DNA of 64,000 nucleotides, from positions 124,001-188,000 of the forward strand of contig NZ_JAQBIE010000002.1 in NCBI RefSeq assembly GCF_028294535.1, written 5' to 3'. The stretch comes from Paracoccus onchidii. GTDB taxonomy: Bacteria > Pseudomonadota > Alphaproteobacteria > Rhodobacterales > Rhodobacteraceae. Both the position numbers and the translations under genes were made by a program. This document shows positions 17,967-26,498 of this stretch, in pieces. Under the pieces are notes generated by a model that saw only the letters and a list, made by a program, of their open reading frames with translations, was not told where the DNA came from and ran no database searches. Each line of letters begins with the position of its first letter. The first letter of the stretch is position 1.

Positions 17967-18967
17967 GATGCCGACTTTCTGCGCAGCTTCCACGGCCGGT
18001 CAAACAGCCGCGTGTTCATCCAGATCGCGATCAGGATGATCGTTCCTGTCACGATTTGCGTAAAGAACGGCGAGATATGCATCAGGATCAGACCGTTCCC
18101 GATCACGGCGATTGTCATGGTGCCTAACACGGTCCCCAGCATGGACGCCTTGCCGCCCATAAGTGACGTCCCGCCCAGCACCACGGCGGCAATGACCTGC
18201 AGCTCGAACCCTTGTGCGGCGTTTGATGACCCCGACCCCAATCGCGCCGCGATCAATATCGCCGCCAGGGCAGAAGCCACCCCCGAGACGACATAAACCG
18301 ACGCCAGCACCCGCTTGGCCGGCATCCCCACGCGGCGTGCGGCCTCCATGTTCGAACCGACAGCGATCACCTGCCTGCCATATTGCGTGCGCGCCATGAC
18401 GACAAAGCCAAGCATCGCGACCAGTATCGAAATCAACGCAGGCACCGGCACACCGGCAAATGTTCCGCGACCCAACCAGAAAAACCCCGCAGCATCGCGT
18501 ATCGGAATGGAATAGCCTTCGGTCAGATACAGCGCCGCGCCGCGCAAAATCGACAGCCCGGCCAATGTCACGATGAATGCCGGAATCTTCTGATACGAAA
18601 TGAACCAGCCTTGGACCGCGCCGATCAGCGCCCCCGCGATCAGCATCAGCGGCACCGTCAAGACCCATCCCAGCCCGGCCGCCATGGTCAGCGCAGCCAA
18701 GGCATTGATCAGCGCAACCATTGAACCGACAGACAGGTCGATCCCCGCAGTCGTAATCACCAGCGTCATTGCAACCGCAACCACAAGGATTGGTGCCGCC
18801 TGACGAAGCACGTTCAGAAGATTGCCGGGCATCAGAAAGGTCGAGGTCGTCGAGCCAAAAAAGATCAGGCAGGCGATGAAAAACAGCGCAATCGACAGAA
18901 CCTGCGCGTGATCAGCCACGAAATCGGCAAGCTTCGATCCCGCCTGGCGTTCGGTATAGGTGACCAT
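17963..18967 (-). CDS. sugar ABC transporter permease (RbsC type)
   Basis: 334-aa inner-membrane permease with the TTAGIDLSVGSM motif near residue 70 and VLGGTSLMGGKASMLGT near 270, as in ribose/nucleoside-type importers. Eight to ten hydrophobic segments are visible. Its start overlaps the ATPase stop by one base (TGATG), and its stop overlaps the phosphotriesterase start. It pairs with the binding protein at 19743-20672. Its sequence clearly differs from the permease at 3475-4497, so the two systems are not a recent duplication. Confidence 0.93.
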   Translation of the reverse strand: MVTYTERQAGSKLADFVADHAQVLSIALFFIACLIFFGSTTSTFLMPGNLLNVLRQAAPILVVAVAMTLVITTAGIDLSVGSMVALINALAALTMAAGLGWVLTVPLMLIAGALIGAVQGWFISYQKIPAFIVTLAGLSILRGAALYLTEGYSIPIRDAAGFFWLGRGTFAGVPVPALISILVAMLGFVVMARTQYGRQVIAVGSNMEAARRVGMPAKRVLASVYVVSGVASALAAILIAARLGSGSSNAAQGFELQVIAAVVLGGTSLMGGKASMLGTVLGTMTIAVIGNGLILMHISPFFTQIVTGTIILIAIWMNTRLFDRPWKLRRKSAS

Positions 18968-19746
18968 CAGTGCCCCCCTTTGCCAACAATCAGGTCCACC
19001 AGTTCCTGAAGATTCGTGTCTTCGGTCCGGCGCTCGGCGACCTTGGTTCCCTCATACATCACGGCGATACGGTCGCAGACCCGAAACAGATCCTGCATCC
19101 GGTGCGTGACCAGCACGACAGCGACACCCCGCGCCTTGACCCGGTTGATCAGTTCCAGAACGGCCTCGACCTCGGCCACGGCCAGTGCCGATGTCGGTTC
19201 GTCCATCAACAGCACCTTGGGCTGGAAACTGGCCGCGCGTGCGATGGCGATGGCCTGTCGCTGGCCACCCGAGAGCTTTTCCACCTTGGCCGTCAATCGG
19301 GGAATGCGAATTTCCAATGCAGCCAGCATCGCCTCTGCTTCTTGCAGCATGCGGGGCTGATCCAGAAATGGCCCCCGTTTCAATTCACGGCCAAGGAACA
19401 AATTGCCCACGACATCGATGTGGTCACAAAGCGACAGATCCTGATAGACCATTTCGATTTGCAGGTCCCGGGCCTGAGCTGGTGTAGCGAAGCGCACCGG
19501 CCGCCCATCCAGTTCGATCATTCCCGCATCCGGCACATAGGTGCCCGACATCACCTTGGACAGCGTGGACTTGCCAGCGGCGTTGTCGCCGATCAGCCCC
19601 AGACATTCGCCCGCACGGATATCCAGATCGACGCCACGCAATGCCTGGTTCGATCCAAAGGTGATCTCGATCCCCTTGAGCCGCAGGATCGGTGGCGAAG
19701 GGGGGACAGCCCCCCCTCCTTCTTGGACAATATCGGACACCATCAT
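18967..19746 (-). CDS. sugar ABC transporter ATP-binding protein
   Basis: 259-aa single nucleotide-binding domain. Walker A is GDNAAGKS (glycine to alanine inside the loop compared with GDNGAGKS), the signature is LSGGQRQAIAIARA and Walker B is LLMDEPTSAL. FrcA-like single-domain ATPase for the LacI-controlled importer. Overlaps the binding-protein stop by 4 nt when the first ATG is used (a second ATG follows immediately) and overlaps the permease start by one base. Confidence 0.93.
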   Translation of the reverse strand: MMVSDIVQEGGGAVPPSPPILRLKGIEITFGSNQALRGVDLDIRAGECLGLIGDNAAGKSTLSKVMSGTYVPDAGMIELDGRPVRFATPAQARDLQIEMVYQDLSLCDHIDVVGNLFLGRELKRGPFLDQPRMLQEAEAMLAALEIRIPRLTAKVEKLSGGQRQAIAIARAASFQPKVLLMDEPTSALAVAEVEAVLELINRVKARGVAVVLVTHRMQDLFRVCDRIAVMYEGTKVAERRTEDTNLQELVDLIVGKGGH

Positions 19747-20672
19747 TCGAACAGCGACCGGAAATCGTCGACATTGTCCTGGGTAACGATGGTGACGGGA
19801 ACAGAGATTTCCCGTTCGACCTCATCGCCTCCGGCCAGCATCATCAGCGCATCGACAGCCGACGCACCCATCTGTGCCGGATCCTGCTGGATCACCGCCT
19901 TGACATAGCCGTCGTCAATGGCGTCGATGGCCTGCGCCGTCAGATCCCAACCGTATACGGCAAGGCTATCTTGCTTGCCCTGACTGGAAACGGCGGCAAT
20001 CGCCCCCATCAAGGCCGGCTCGCCGGTGGCATAGATGGCCCCCAGATCGGGGTTGGCCGTGATCAGATTTTCCGCCGCGCCGAGCGCGACATCCTGAACA
20101 TTCTGACCATCGACGGTGTTCACGACCGTAACGTTGTCGCCAAGTGCATCGACAAAACCGTCCTTGCGAACATTCTGGATGTAGGAATTCAGCGCACCGA
20201 CAACCCCCATCTTCACATCGCCATCCGTGTGGCTGTTGACCCAGCCGGCCAGATCGGCACCGGCCTGCGCATTATCGACGCCGATCTGGGCTTTTTGCGG
20301 CCCGTCCTCGGGCAGTATCGCGTCAATGGCAACAACCGGGATGCCGGCAGCGTCCGCTTGTTCGACCGCAGGCATGATGCCATTCACATCGATTGCGACA
20401 ACCGCAATCCCGTCGACGCCTTCCTGAATATAGGTCTCGATGGCGCTGTTTTGCTGCGCGCTGTCATTATTGGCGTTGAAAATCACCAGATTGACGCCGG
20501 CCTTTTCGGCCGCTTCGGTGGCCCCGCGGTTCATCTCGTTGAAGAAAAGCGCTTGTTGATTGATCTGAACCAGGGCGAATGTCTTGTCCTCCTGGGCAAA
20601 TGCGGGCAGCGCATGCGCCACAATGCCCGAAGCCAAAAGTGCGCCCATGACGCCGGTATATGATTTTTTCAT
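19743..20672 (-). CDS. sugar ABC transporter substrate-binding protein
   Basis: 309 aa from the ATG at 20672, which has a GAGAGGAAA ribosome-binding site. Signal peptide MKKSYTGVMGALLASG through ALPAFA, residues 1 to about 27. Mature protein has the Peripla_BP_4 pattern: FALVQINQQALFF, GIAVVAIDVNG, GIPVVAIDAIL, AIYATGEPALMGA and VYGWDLTAQAIDAID. It delivers a sugar or nucleoside-like ligand. Second gene of the operon, 30 nt after the LacI regulator. Rather acidic, as usual for exported proteins. Confidence 0.93.
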   Translation of the reverse strand: MKKSYTGVMGALLASGIVAHALPAFAQEDKTFALVQINQQALFFNEMNRGATEAAEKAGVNLVIFNANNDSAQQNSAIETYIQEGVDGIAVVAIDVNGIMPAVEQADAAGIPVVAIDAILPEDGPQKAQIGVDNAQAGADLAGWVNSHTDGDVKMGVVGALNSYIQNVRKDGFVDALGDNVTVVNTVDGQNVQDVALGAAENLITANPDLGAIYATGEPALMGAIAAVSSQGKQDSLAVYGWDLTAQAIDAIDDGYVKAVIQQDPAQMGASAVDALMMLAGGDEVEREISVPVTIVTQDNVDDFRSLFE

Positions 20673-20701
20673 TGGTGTTTCCTCTCTGTTGGCGTTGCGT
20701 T

Positions 20702-21715
20702 TCACGTTGTCCTGATCGGCGGGGCAACGGATTCCCGCGCAATCAGCCTGACCGGCAACAGCTCTTCTGAATGGAGCTTTTCACGGTCCTTCCAGTCGGA
20801 ATCGAAAACCAGTTCCAGCGCGCGGCGACCCAGATCGCGAACGGGCTGACGCACAGCCGTTATGGCCGGTGCGAACAAATGCAGTGGCCCCACATCGTCA
20901 AACCCGATCAGCGACACTTCTCGTGGCACCGACACCCCGGCCTCGCGCAGAACTTCCAACGTACCGATGGCCAGCTCATCCGAACTTGCGAAAATGGCGG
21001 TCGGTCGCGGATCGCTTTGCAAAAAACGCCGTGCCGCCGCATGTCCGGCCTCATAGGTATACTGGCCGCAGATACGATCTATTCTTGCCTGCGGGCCTGC
21101 ACATTGTTCAAACCCGCGCCGAAAACCCTGATACCTGCGCGCGCCGCTGATCATTTCCTCGACCCCACCGACAAACAACACGTGACGATGCCCGGCTTCG
21201 GCCAAGTGCCGCCCCGCCAGTGCGCCACCCTGCAGATTGTCGCAAAACAGCTTCGGCACTTCGGCGCCGACCACATCCTCATCCACGACAACACAACGCC
21301 CTGCCGCGTTGATCTTGGCTGCCACAGCGGCATCGCTTGCGTGGTTGGTCACGAAAATCAAGCCATCCGCATGTCCATGCGCAATGAAGTCCAGATATTT
21401 CATCTCTCGTCGGGAGCGGTTCAGCGTCGCATGCAACGCCAGCGTCAGGCCCCGCGCATCGGCCGCCTCTTCGACGGCAGACACGAATGTCGCAAAAAAC
21501 GGGGTGGCGATGTCGGGAACCACCAACGCCACCGTATCCGACCTGCCCAGACTGAGGCGGCGGGCATGGGGATTGGGAACATAGTTCAACGCGCGGATGG
21601 CAGTTTCGATCTGCTGAACGGTCCTGTCCGGCAACTCGAGCGAACCGTTCAGGAAACGCGACACCGTTGTTTTCGAGACACCGGCCGCTTTCGCAACGTC
21701 TTGAAGATTCGCCAT
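20702..21715 (-). CDS. LacI-family transcriptional regulator
   Basis: 337 aa. The N-terminal helix-turn-helix is LQDVAKAAGVSKTTVSRFLNGS (residues 4-25) with the hinge helix region before RRLSLGRS. A periplasmic-binding-protein-like effector domain follows (DTVALVVPDIATPFFATFV, VSLIGFDDVGPL). It is the first gene of the minus-strand operon lacI, binding protein, ATPase, permease, phosphotriesterase, amidotransferase-like. A tandem operator 41-74 nt upstream of its start suggests autoregulation and control of the whole unit by the transported sugar. Confidence 0.93.
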   Translation of the reverse strand: MANLQDVAKAAGVSKTTVSRFLNGSLELPDRTVQQIETAIRALNYVPNPHARRLSLGRSDTVALVVPDIATPFFATFVSAVEEAADARGLTLALHATLNRSRREMKYLDFIAHGHADGLIFVTNHASDAAVAAKINAAGRCVVVDEDVVGAEVPKLFCDNLQGGALAGRHLAEAGHRHVLFVGGVEEMISGARRYQGFRRGFEQCAGPQARIDRICGQYTYEAGHAAARRFLQSDPRPTAIFASSDELAIGTLEVLREAGVSVPREVSLIGFDDVGPLHLFAPAITAVRQPVRDLGRRALELVFDSDWKDREKLHSEELLPVRLIARESVAPPIRTT

Positions 21716-21756
21716 CCGATCATCTCCTTGCCTGCGTCAGAACAGCTTCGCGCGAT

Positions 21757-21789
21757 CTTGTGAACCGGTTTAGTAAACTAGTTCACAAG
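21757..21789. promoter_or_regulatory. tandem LacI-type operators
   Basis: Two LacI-type 12-mers, TGAAC-CG-GTTTA and TGAAC-TA-GTTTA, face each other around a single G. Outer arms CTTGTGAAC/GTTCACAAG form a perfect 9-bp inverted repeat. Located directly upstream of the LacI gene, where the promoter should be. LacI-family operators typically have such central CG or TA steps. Confidence 0.72.
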
Positions 21790-22109
21790 GCTGCACGAAA
21801 ATTCCGTTCCGGCAAGAAAAAACTTTCTTCAGGGCTGAGAAACCAAGATCATCAACGACAGAAATGGGCCAGAAGCACGATCTATCAGAAGTTATTGTTT
21901 AATTTTTTCAGATAGATACAAAGCAATCTTGGAACGTGATTGTTTTTGAGGCAATATTATGATCACGATACGGAAACCACCGTGGCGCTTGGCGCGTCAC
22001 GATAGAATCAGGGCCGGCAGCGCGAACCCGAAATCCTCCAGATCCGCGCCACTCCGGGTGATGCGCGGTTCAGCCGCGCTCTTTGCGAAAGACGCCGCCA
22101 GATACCGGG
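21790..22109. other. non-coding interval upstream of the LacI operon
   Basis: About 320 nt without a recognisable gene. It has an AT-rich patch around 21880-21960 that may hold promoter elements and a short 6-bp GC hairpin at 22063-22079 just past the end of the SnoaL-like gene. No open frame here resembles a protein. Confidence 0.4.
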
Positions 22110-22499
22110 CTAGAACAGGCCGTTGTCATTTTTCGATTGATCGGTGATGACCTGCAACACGTCCCAATGTTCGACGACCTTGCCATTCGCGTCAAAGCGG
22201 AAAATGTCGATGCCTGCGTAATCATCGCTGCCGGGCCATAGCTGGTGGCAATGCAGCACGACCAGATCGCCTTCGGCGATGCTGCGCTTGAAACTGACGG
22301 ATTTTCCGGGATATTCGGCGGCCATGCGTTCGAAATAGTCGATGAAAGCTTCCTTGCCGTCGCCGACATGGGGGTTGTGCTGAATATAGGTGTCCCCGGC
22401 ATAACGTTCGATCGCGTCGCGGGGGCGGCACTGGTTGAACATCAGGTCATAGAAGGCCATCGCATTGGCCCTGTTGCGTTCAAGATCGGTCGTCATCAT
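22110..22499 (-). CDS. SnoaL-like/NTF2 family protein
   Basis: 129-aa cone-shaped NTF2-fold protein: NRANAMAFYDLMFNQCRP at the N terminus, RYAGDTYIQHNPHVGDGKEAF near residue 35, and IDIFRFDANGKVVEHWDVLQ near 105. The conserved H-N-P and E-H-W-D residues are those of the SnoaL-like polyketide cyclase/isomerase superfamily. Members are often annotated predicted SnoaL-like aldol condensation enzymes. Cytoplasmic, no signal peptide. It lies 59 nt downstream of the acetolactate decarboxylase gene on the same strand and may be cotranscribed. Confidence 0.85.
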   Translation of the reverse strand: MMTTDLERNRANAMAFYDLMFNQCRPRDAIERYAGDTYIQHNPHVGDGKEAFIDYFERMAAEYPGKSVSFKRSIAEGDLVVLHCHQLWPGSDDYAGIDIFRFDANGKVVEHWDVLQVITDQSKNDNGLF

Positions 22500-22558
22500 T
22501 CGCTCCTCGTGGTGATGCGCCGGGGCGATACGGCCACCCCCGCAGTCTGAAACACAGC

Positions 22559-23353
22559 CTACTCGGCCCCGCCGGCACCGGCACCTGAAGGTGGGGCGAT
22601 CATCTGCATCGGTTCGGTCCGGAATTCGTCCACCATCGGCAGCGACACGTCGATCCGATCCAATTGCTGCACCTCGAAAACCATACTGTCAAAGCGCACA
22701 TCCTCGACATGGCCGCCGGTCTTGTTGTCGGCCGTCTGAAAATGGAAGTGCAGGCCCGGAATCGACACGGTCGCCAGATATTCCGGCGTAAAGATTCCGA
22801 CCATCGTTCCATCGGTCCGGTCGACCGAATACATCTGACGACTGTCGAGATAGGCAAAGAAATCGGTGTCGCCATCCTCGACAGCATGCGCCGAGGCCAT
22901 TTTCACATGATCGAACAGACCCGTTGCGCGAAAGGCATAGAAGCTGTTCACCGCGCCGTAGTTCCGGGAAAGCTTGTCGCTGAGATCCTTGAACGAGGTA
23001 ACATCCGCGATGGTGACGGTGCGATCGGGCCGAAAATCGATCATCGAGATATAAGGGGCCTGCAATTCATCGGGCGCGACGGTCGAGGTGCCATCGGCGG
23101 CAATTTGATACACGACACCATCGACGACAGTCAGCTCGCCGTTCAACTGGTTCGACACACCGACGCCGATGGTGCCCTGCTTCTTCATTTCTCTGGCGGT
23201 GATCGTACCTTCGTAGATCGTGTTCATCAGGGTCAGCGGCAGGCCGTATTGGCTGATCATCGGGGTGTCGTGATGGCCGTCCTCATGCGCACTGGCACCG
23301 TTGGTCGCGACAAGTGTCGCCAGGACCGCGAAAAATGGGAAATGTCGGATCAT
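22559..23353 (-). CDS. budA: acetolactate decarboxylase, exported
   Basis: 264 aa from the ATG at 23353; the upstream in-frame ATG at 23368 contains the AAAGGA ribosome-binding site used by this start. A Sec signal peptide (IRHFPFFAVLATLVATNGASA) is present, which is unusual for BudA/AlsD enzymes. The catalytic zinc pattern is preserved: GLHFHFQ with two histidines, then GGHV. Also FYAFRATG, GTMVGIFTPEYLATVSIPG and the DGVVYQIAADG strand. Reaction: alpha-acetolactate to (R)-acetoin plus CO2. Operon with the alcohol dehydrogenase upstream (stop 11 nt before this start) suggests acetoin/2,3-butanediol metabolism. Confidence 0.88.
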   Translation of the reverse strand: MIRHFPFFAVLATLVATNGASAHEDGHHDTPMISQYGLPLTLMNTIYEGTITAREMKKQGTIGVGVSNQLNGELTVVDGVVYQIAADGTSTVAPDELQAPYISMIDFRPDRTVTIADVTSFKDLSDKLSRNYGAVNSFYAFRATGLFDHVKMASAHAVEDGDTDFFAYLDSRQMYSVDRTDGTMVGIFTPEYLATVSIPGLHFHFQTADNKTGGHVEDVRFDSMVFEVQQLDRIDVSLPMVDEFRTEPMQMIAPPSGAGAGGAE

Positions 23354-23364
23354 GGCCTGTCCTT

Positions 23365-24477
23365 TCATTCCGGCATGCGAATGATGGGTTTCAGGGTGAC
23401 GCCTTTTTCGCTGTCTTCGGCGGCGTCGTTGATGCGATCCAGCGGGTAAAAGCGCACCAGCTTGTCAAAGGGAAACCGCCCGGCCATGTGCAGATCGACC
23501 AGAGCAGGGATCAGGACATGGGGCACGCTGTCGCCCTCGACCACGCCGATTAGGCGTTTGCAGTTCTGCATCAGGTCAATCAGGTCGATCTCGACCTTGC
23601 TGCCAGGTTTCGATGCCCCGACCACGGCAGCGGTGCCGCGCGGGCGCAAGGCCAGAACCGCCTGTGCAATCAGGGCGGGGATACCGGTGCTGTCCATCGC
23701 GAAATGCGCGCCACCGTCGGTGATTTCGTGGATGCGAGCCAGTGCGTCTTCTTCCTTGGAATTGATCACATGCGTTGCACCGATGTCCTTCGCCAGCTTT
23801 AGCCGCGAAGGGACGATATCCACCGCGATGATCGTGGTCGCGCCAATGGCCGCAGCGGCCATTACGCCGGACAGCCCGACTGCGCCGCCGCCAAAGGCCA
23901 CGAAGCTGGACCCCGGCGCGACCTTCAGCGCGTTGAAAACCGTTCCCGCGCCCGTCTGGATGCCGCAACCAAGCGGACCCAGCAGGTCCAGCGGCGCGTC
24001 CTTGCGGACCTTTATGACATTGCGTTCATGCGCGATGGTGGTCTGGGCAAACGAGGATTGCCCGAAAAAGCGATCATGCAGCGCTTCGCCCGCATCGCCC
24101 TCGATGGCGTGACTGCCATCAACCCGCTGACCCGAGAAGTTGTGCAGGTTGAAGTTTTCGCAAAAGGCGGGGTGTCCTTCGTGGCAGGCACTGCAATGGT
24201 CGCAGTTCAGGAAGGTCAGGACCACGTGATCGCCGGGCACGACAGAGGTTACCTTGTCACCGACTGCCTCGACCACACCCGACCCTTCGTGACCCAAGAC
24301 GATGGGATGGGGCACGGGAAAGACCTGATCGCGGGCGATCATGTCGGTGTGACACATACCGGTAGCGACAATGCGGACGCGCAGCTCGTCGGGGCGCATT
24401 TCCTTGACCCGGGCGATTTCGATGGCGAAGGGGCCGCCTTGCTGGCGAATGACCGCTGCCTGGAATGATTGGGACAT
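23365..24477 (-). CDS. zinc-dependent alcohol dehydrogenase (aryl-alcohol/class III-like)
   Basis: 370-aa MDR alcohol dehydrogenase. Catalytic-zinc residues are in GMCHTD near residue 41, GHEGSG near 63 and GCGIQTG near 170; structural-zinc cysteines in NCDHCSACHEGHPAFC. The Rossmann motif is FGGGAVGLSGV near 195 with D in AVDIVPSRL selecting NAD+. It resembles benzyl-alcohol dehydrogenases (XylB type) more than (R,R)-butanediol dehydrogenase. The following acetolactate decarboxylase gene makes an acetoin- or diol-related alcohol a reasonable but unproven substrate. Confidence 0.92.
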   Translation of the reverse strand: MSQSFQAAVIRQQGGPFAIEIARVKEMRPDELRVRIVATGMCHTDMIARDQVFPVPHPIVLGHEGSGVVEAVGDKVTSVVPGDHVVLTFLNCDHCSACHEGHPAFCENFNLHNFSGQRVDGSHAIEGDAGEALHDRFFGQSSFAQTTIAHERNVIKVRKDAPLDLLGPLGCGIQTGAGTVFNALKVAPGSSFVAFGGGAVGLSGVMAAAAIGATTIIAVDIVPSRLKLAKDIGATHVINSKEEDALARIHEITDGGAHFAMDSTGIPALIAQAVLALRPRGTAAVVGASKPGSKVEIDLIDLMQNCKRLIGVVEGDSVPHVLIPALVDLHMAGRFPFDKLVRFYPLDRINDAAEDSEKGVTLKPIIRMPE

Positions 24478-24486
24478 GGCGTGCCT

Positions 24487-24573
24487 TTACAGATCGGTGG
24501 TGATGGCAAGATAGTCGGTGAATGTGCCCGGGACGGCCTTTTCAATGATCGGGGCCATTTGCTGCGCCCTCAT
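24487..24573 (-). other. short ORF, possible gene remnant
   Basis: A 28-codon frame (MRAQQMAPIIEKAVPG to YLAITTDL) fills the gap between nitroreductase and alcohol dehydrogenase. The sequence is protein-like, with a helix followed by FTDYLAITTDL, and codon use matches the neighbours. The frame stays open a few codons upstream of the ATG, so it may be the C-terminal stub of a deleted gene. I do not recognise the family and there is no good ribosome-binding site. Confidence 0.25.
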
Positions 24574-24596
24574 CGAAATTTCGTTCCACGGGGCCC

Positions 24597-25262
24597 TCAG
24601 ACGGTCTCCAGGATTCGATCCTGCGCCAGACGCGATTTCGGCAGATCCGCGTTGAAGTCGCTGTCGGCGTGATAGCCGAGCGATACGACCGCGACCGCCG
24701 CATACCCCTTGTCGGTCAGGCCGAATTCGCGGTCCAGCACGGCGGTATCCACACCCTCCATCGGGGTCGCGTCGATGCCAAGTGTCGCGGCACCTATCAG
24801 CAGCTGGCCCATGTTCAGATAGGTCTGCTTGTCCATCCAGTGGCGCAGATCCTTCAATTGGCTGCGGTGGATGTCGATGAACATGCGGCGGCCCCGGTCC
24901 ATGTCGGCGCGGAACTGTTCGGGGTCGGCGTCAAAGCGGCCGTCACGGGCCTCTTGGTCCAATAGGTCGTCAAGAAAGGCATCATCAGCGTCGATCCGGG
25001 TCGCGAAGACCACGACATGCGAAGCCTGCGTGATCTTGGGCGAGTTGAAAGGAAAGGCTTGGTCGGTGGCCTTGGCGACGCGGGACTTGCCCCCATCCGT
25101 TTCGGCAATTACGAAATACCACGGCTGCAGGTTCACGCTGGAGGGCGACAGGCGCAGCAATTCGCGCAGTTTGGTCATATCGTCGTCGCTGATCTTGCGG
25201 GACGGATCATAAACCTTGGTCGAATAACGGGTCTGACCGGCGTCGATGATATCCTTGGGCAT
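24597..25262 (-). CDS. NAD(P)H-dependent nitroreductase (NfsB-like)
   Basis: 221-aa FMN flavoprotein. Family landmarks are YDPSRKISDDDMTKLRELLRLSPSSVNLQPW at the N terminus (FMN phosphate binding around RLSPSS), MGQLLIGAATLGIDATPMEGVD in the middle, and VAVVSLGY near the C terminus. NfsB enzymes reduce nitroaromatics, quinones or enals by two-electron hydride transfer. Located between the LysR gene and the alcohol dehydrogenase operon, all on the minus strand, so it may be in the same regulon. 120 nt separate it from the dehydrogenase. Confidence 0.93.
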   Translation of the reverse strand: MPKDIIDAGQTRYSTKVYDPSRKISDDDMTKLRELLRLSPSSVNLQPWYFVIAETDGGKSRVAKATDQAFPFNSPKITQASHVVVFATRIDADDAFLDDLLDQEARDGRFDADPEQFRADMDRGRRMFIDIHRSQLKDLRHWMDKQTYLNMGQLLIGAATLGIDATPMEGVDTAVLDREFGLTDKGYAAVAVVSLGYHADSDFNADLPKSRLAQDRILETV

Positions 25263-25380
25263 GTCTTCCTATCCTGTGTCTTGCTGTCTGTGATCGGGAT
25301 GACCGCACCGCAGCGCGTCATCCTTGAACAAAAGATCGGAAGCGGACTGGCAGATATCATCTGCCGGGTGCGGCAATGAC

Positions 25381-25399
25381 TGTCCCGGATATCGGGACA
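25381..25399 (-). terminator. stem-loop after the LysR gene
   Basis: Inverted repeat TGTCCCG-GATAT-CGGGACA directly after the LysR stop. It lacks a T-run, so it could equally be a regulatory dyad upstream of the nitroreductase gene, whose start is about 120 nt away. Confidence 0.4.
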
Positions 25400-25400
25400 A

Positions 25401-26336
25401 TCAGCGCTTCAGCAGATCGCCATAGGCGCGCAGATTTGCCGCCCGGATGTGGGTCTGCATGAATTCGACAAAGGCGCGGGTGCGGGCGTGCAGGCGCGGT
25501 TCGGGCGGACGAACCGCCCAGATGCAGGTCTCGGGCCAGACCTTGTAGCTAGGCATGATCGGCACCAGCCGTCCCTCACGAATATCCTTGCCCGCCGCCC
25601 AAAGCGATGCACGCGCGATCCCCAATCCCGCCAAAGCCATGCTTTCAAGGGAATCACCCAGATTGACGCGCAAGGGGCCATCGGGCTGAACCTCGTGAAA
25701 CTGCCCTTCGGGGTCCCGAAAGGTCCAGTTCCTTTCCGCACCCAAGGGCAGGCAGCGATGCCGCGCCAGATCCTGTGGCGTTTCAGGCTGGCCATGCCGG
25801 GCCAGATAAGACGGCGCGGCGACCAGCCAGACGGGGTTATCGTCGATCTTGCGCGCCAGCAGGCTGGAGGGGGCAAGACTGCCGATGCGAAAGGCAACAC
25901 TGAACCCGTCATCCACGATATCCACCACCCGGTCGCTTAGAAACAGGTCCAGCTTGATATCCGGGAATGTCGCGAAGAATTCGGGCAGATACGGGACGAT
26001 ATGGCGCTGACCGAAGGTCGCCGAGGCGGTAACCCGCAGCTTTCCGCCAACCGCCTGTGCCTTTTGCGACAGGGCCGCACGCGCCTCGATCGCGGTATCG
26101 ACAATCCGGCTGGCATAGGTCAGGAATTCCTCTCCATCGGCCGTCAGCGACACCTTGCGCGTGGTCCGGTTAAACAGCTGCACGCCCAGATCATCTTCCA
26201 GCTCCCTGACGCGCAGACTGGCATTCGTCGCCGACAGCCCCAATGGCCGCCCGCCGCGCCCGATCGCCCCCATTCGCGCGATATTGACGACAAGCTGCAG
26301 CGTTACAAAATCGAACGGCACGATCAAAAGCCCCAT
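25401..26336 (-). CDS. LysR-family transcriptional regulator
   Basis: 311 aa. The N-terminal winged helix has LGLSATNASLRVRELEDDLG, with LFNRTTRKVSLTADGEEFL at residues about 57-75. The LysR substrate-binding domain follows (LRVTASATFGQRHIVPYL, GFSVAFRIGSL, ALAGLGIARASLW). The helix-turn-helix contains a GRGGRP insertion-like stretch before LGLSAT where most LysR proteins have SFSAAAR. Likely regulator of the downstream nitroreductase/dehydrogenase/decarboxylase genes on the same strand. The start at 26336 is the only one giving a full DNA-binding domain. Confidence 0.92.
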   Translation of the reverse strand: MGLLIVPFDFVTLQLVVNIARMGAIGRGGRPLGLSATNASLRVRELEDDLGVQLFNRTTRKVSLTADGEEFLTYASRIVDTAIEARAALSQKAQAVGGKLRVTASATFGQRHIVPYLPEFFATFPDIKLDLFLSDRVVDIVDDGFSVAFRIGSLAPSSLLARKIDDNPVWLVAAPSYLARHGQPETPQDLARHRCLPLGAERNWTFRDPEGQFHEVQPDGPLRVNLGDSLESMALAGLGIARASLWAAGKDIREGRLVPIMPSYKVWPETCIWAVRPPEPRLHARTRAFVEFMQTHIRAANLRAYGDLLKR

Positions 26337-26498
26337 GGATCCGGTTCAGACAACTATTCACGGTTTTTTCGCCCAGTAGCCAGCCCGACGGATAAAGATG
26401 CGTCCCCTTACCCAGCCATGTGCAAATCACCGCTCTGTCGCACATGATGGTTGCATGGCAACCAATAGGAGGTTGCAGTTTCGACACCAAAGATCAGC

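Noticed and set aside
22063..22079. 6-bp GC hairpin after the SnoaL-like gene
   Set aside because: Short, with no T-run; not called as a terminator.
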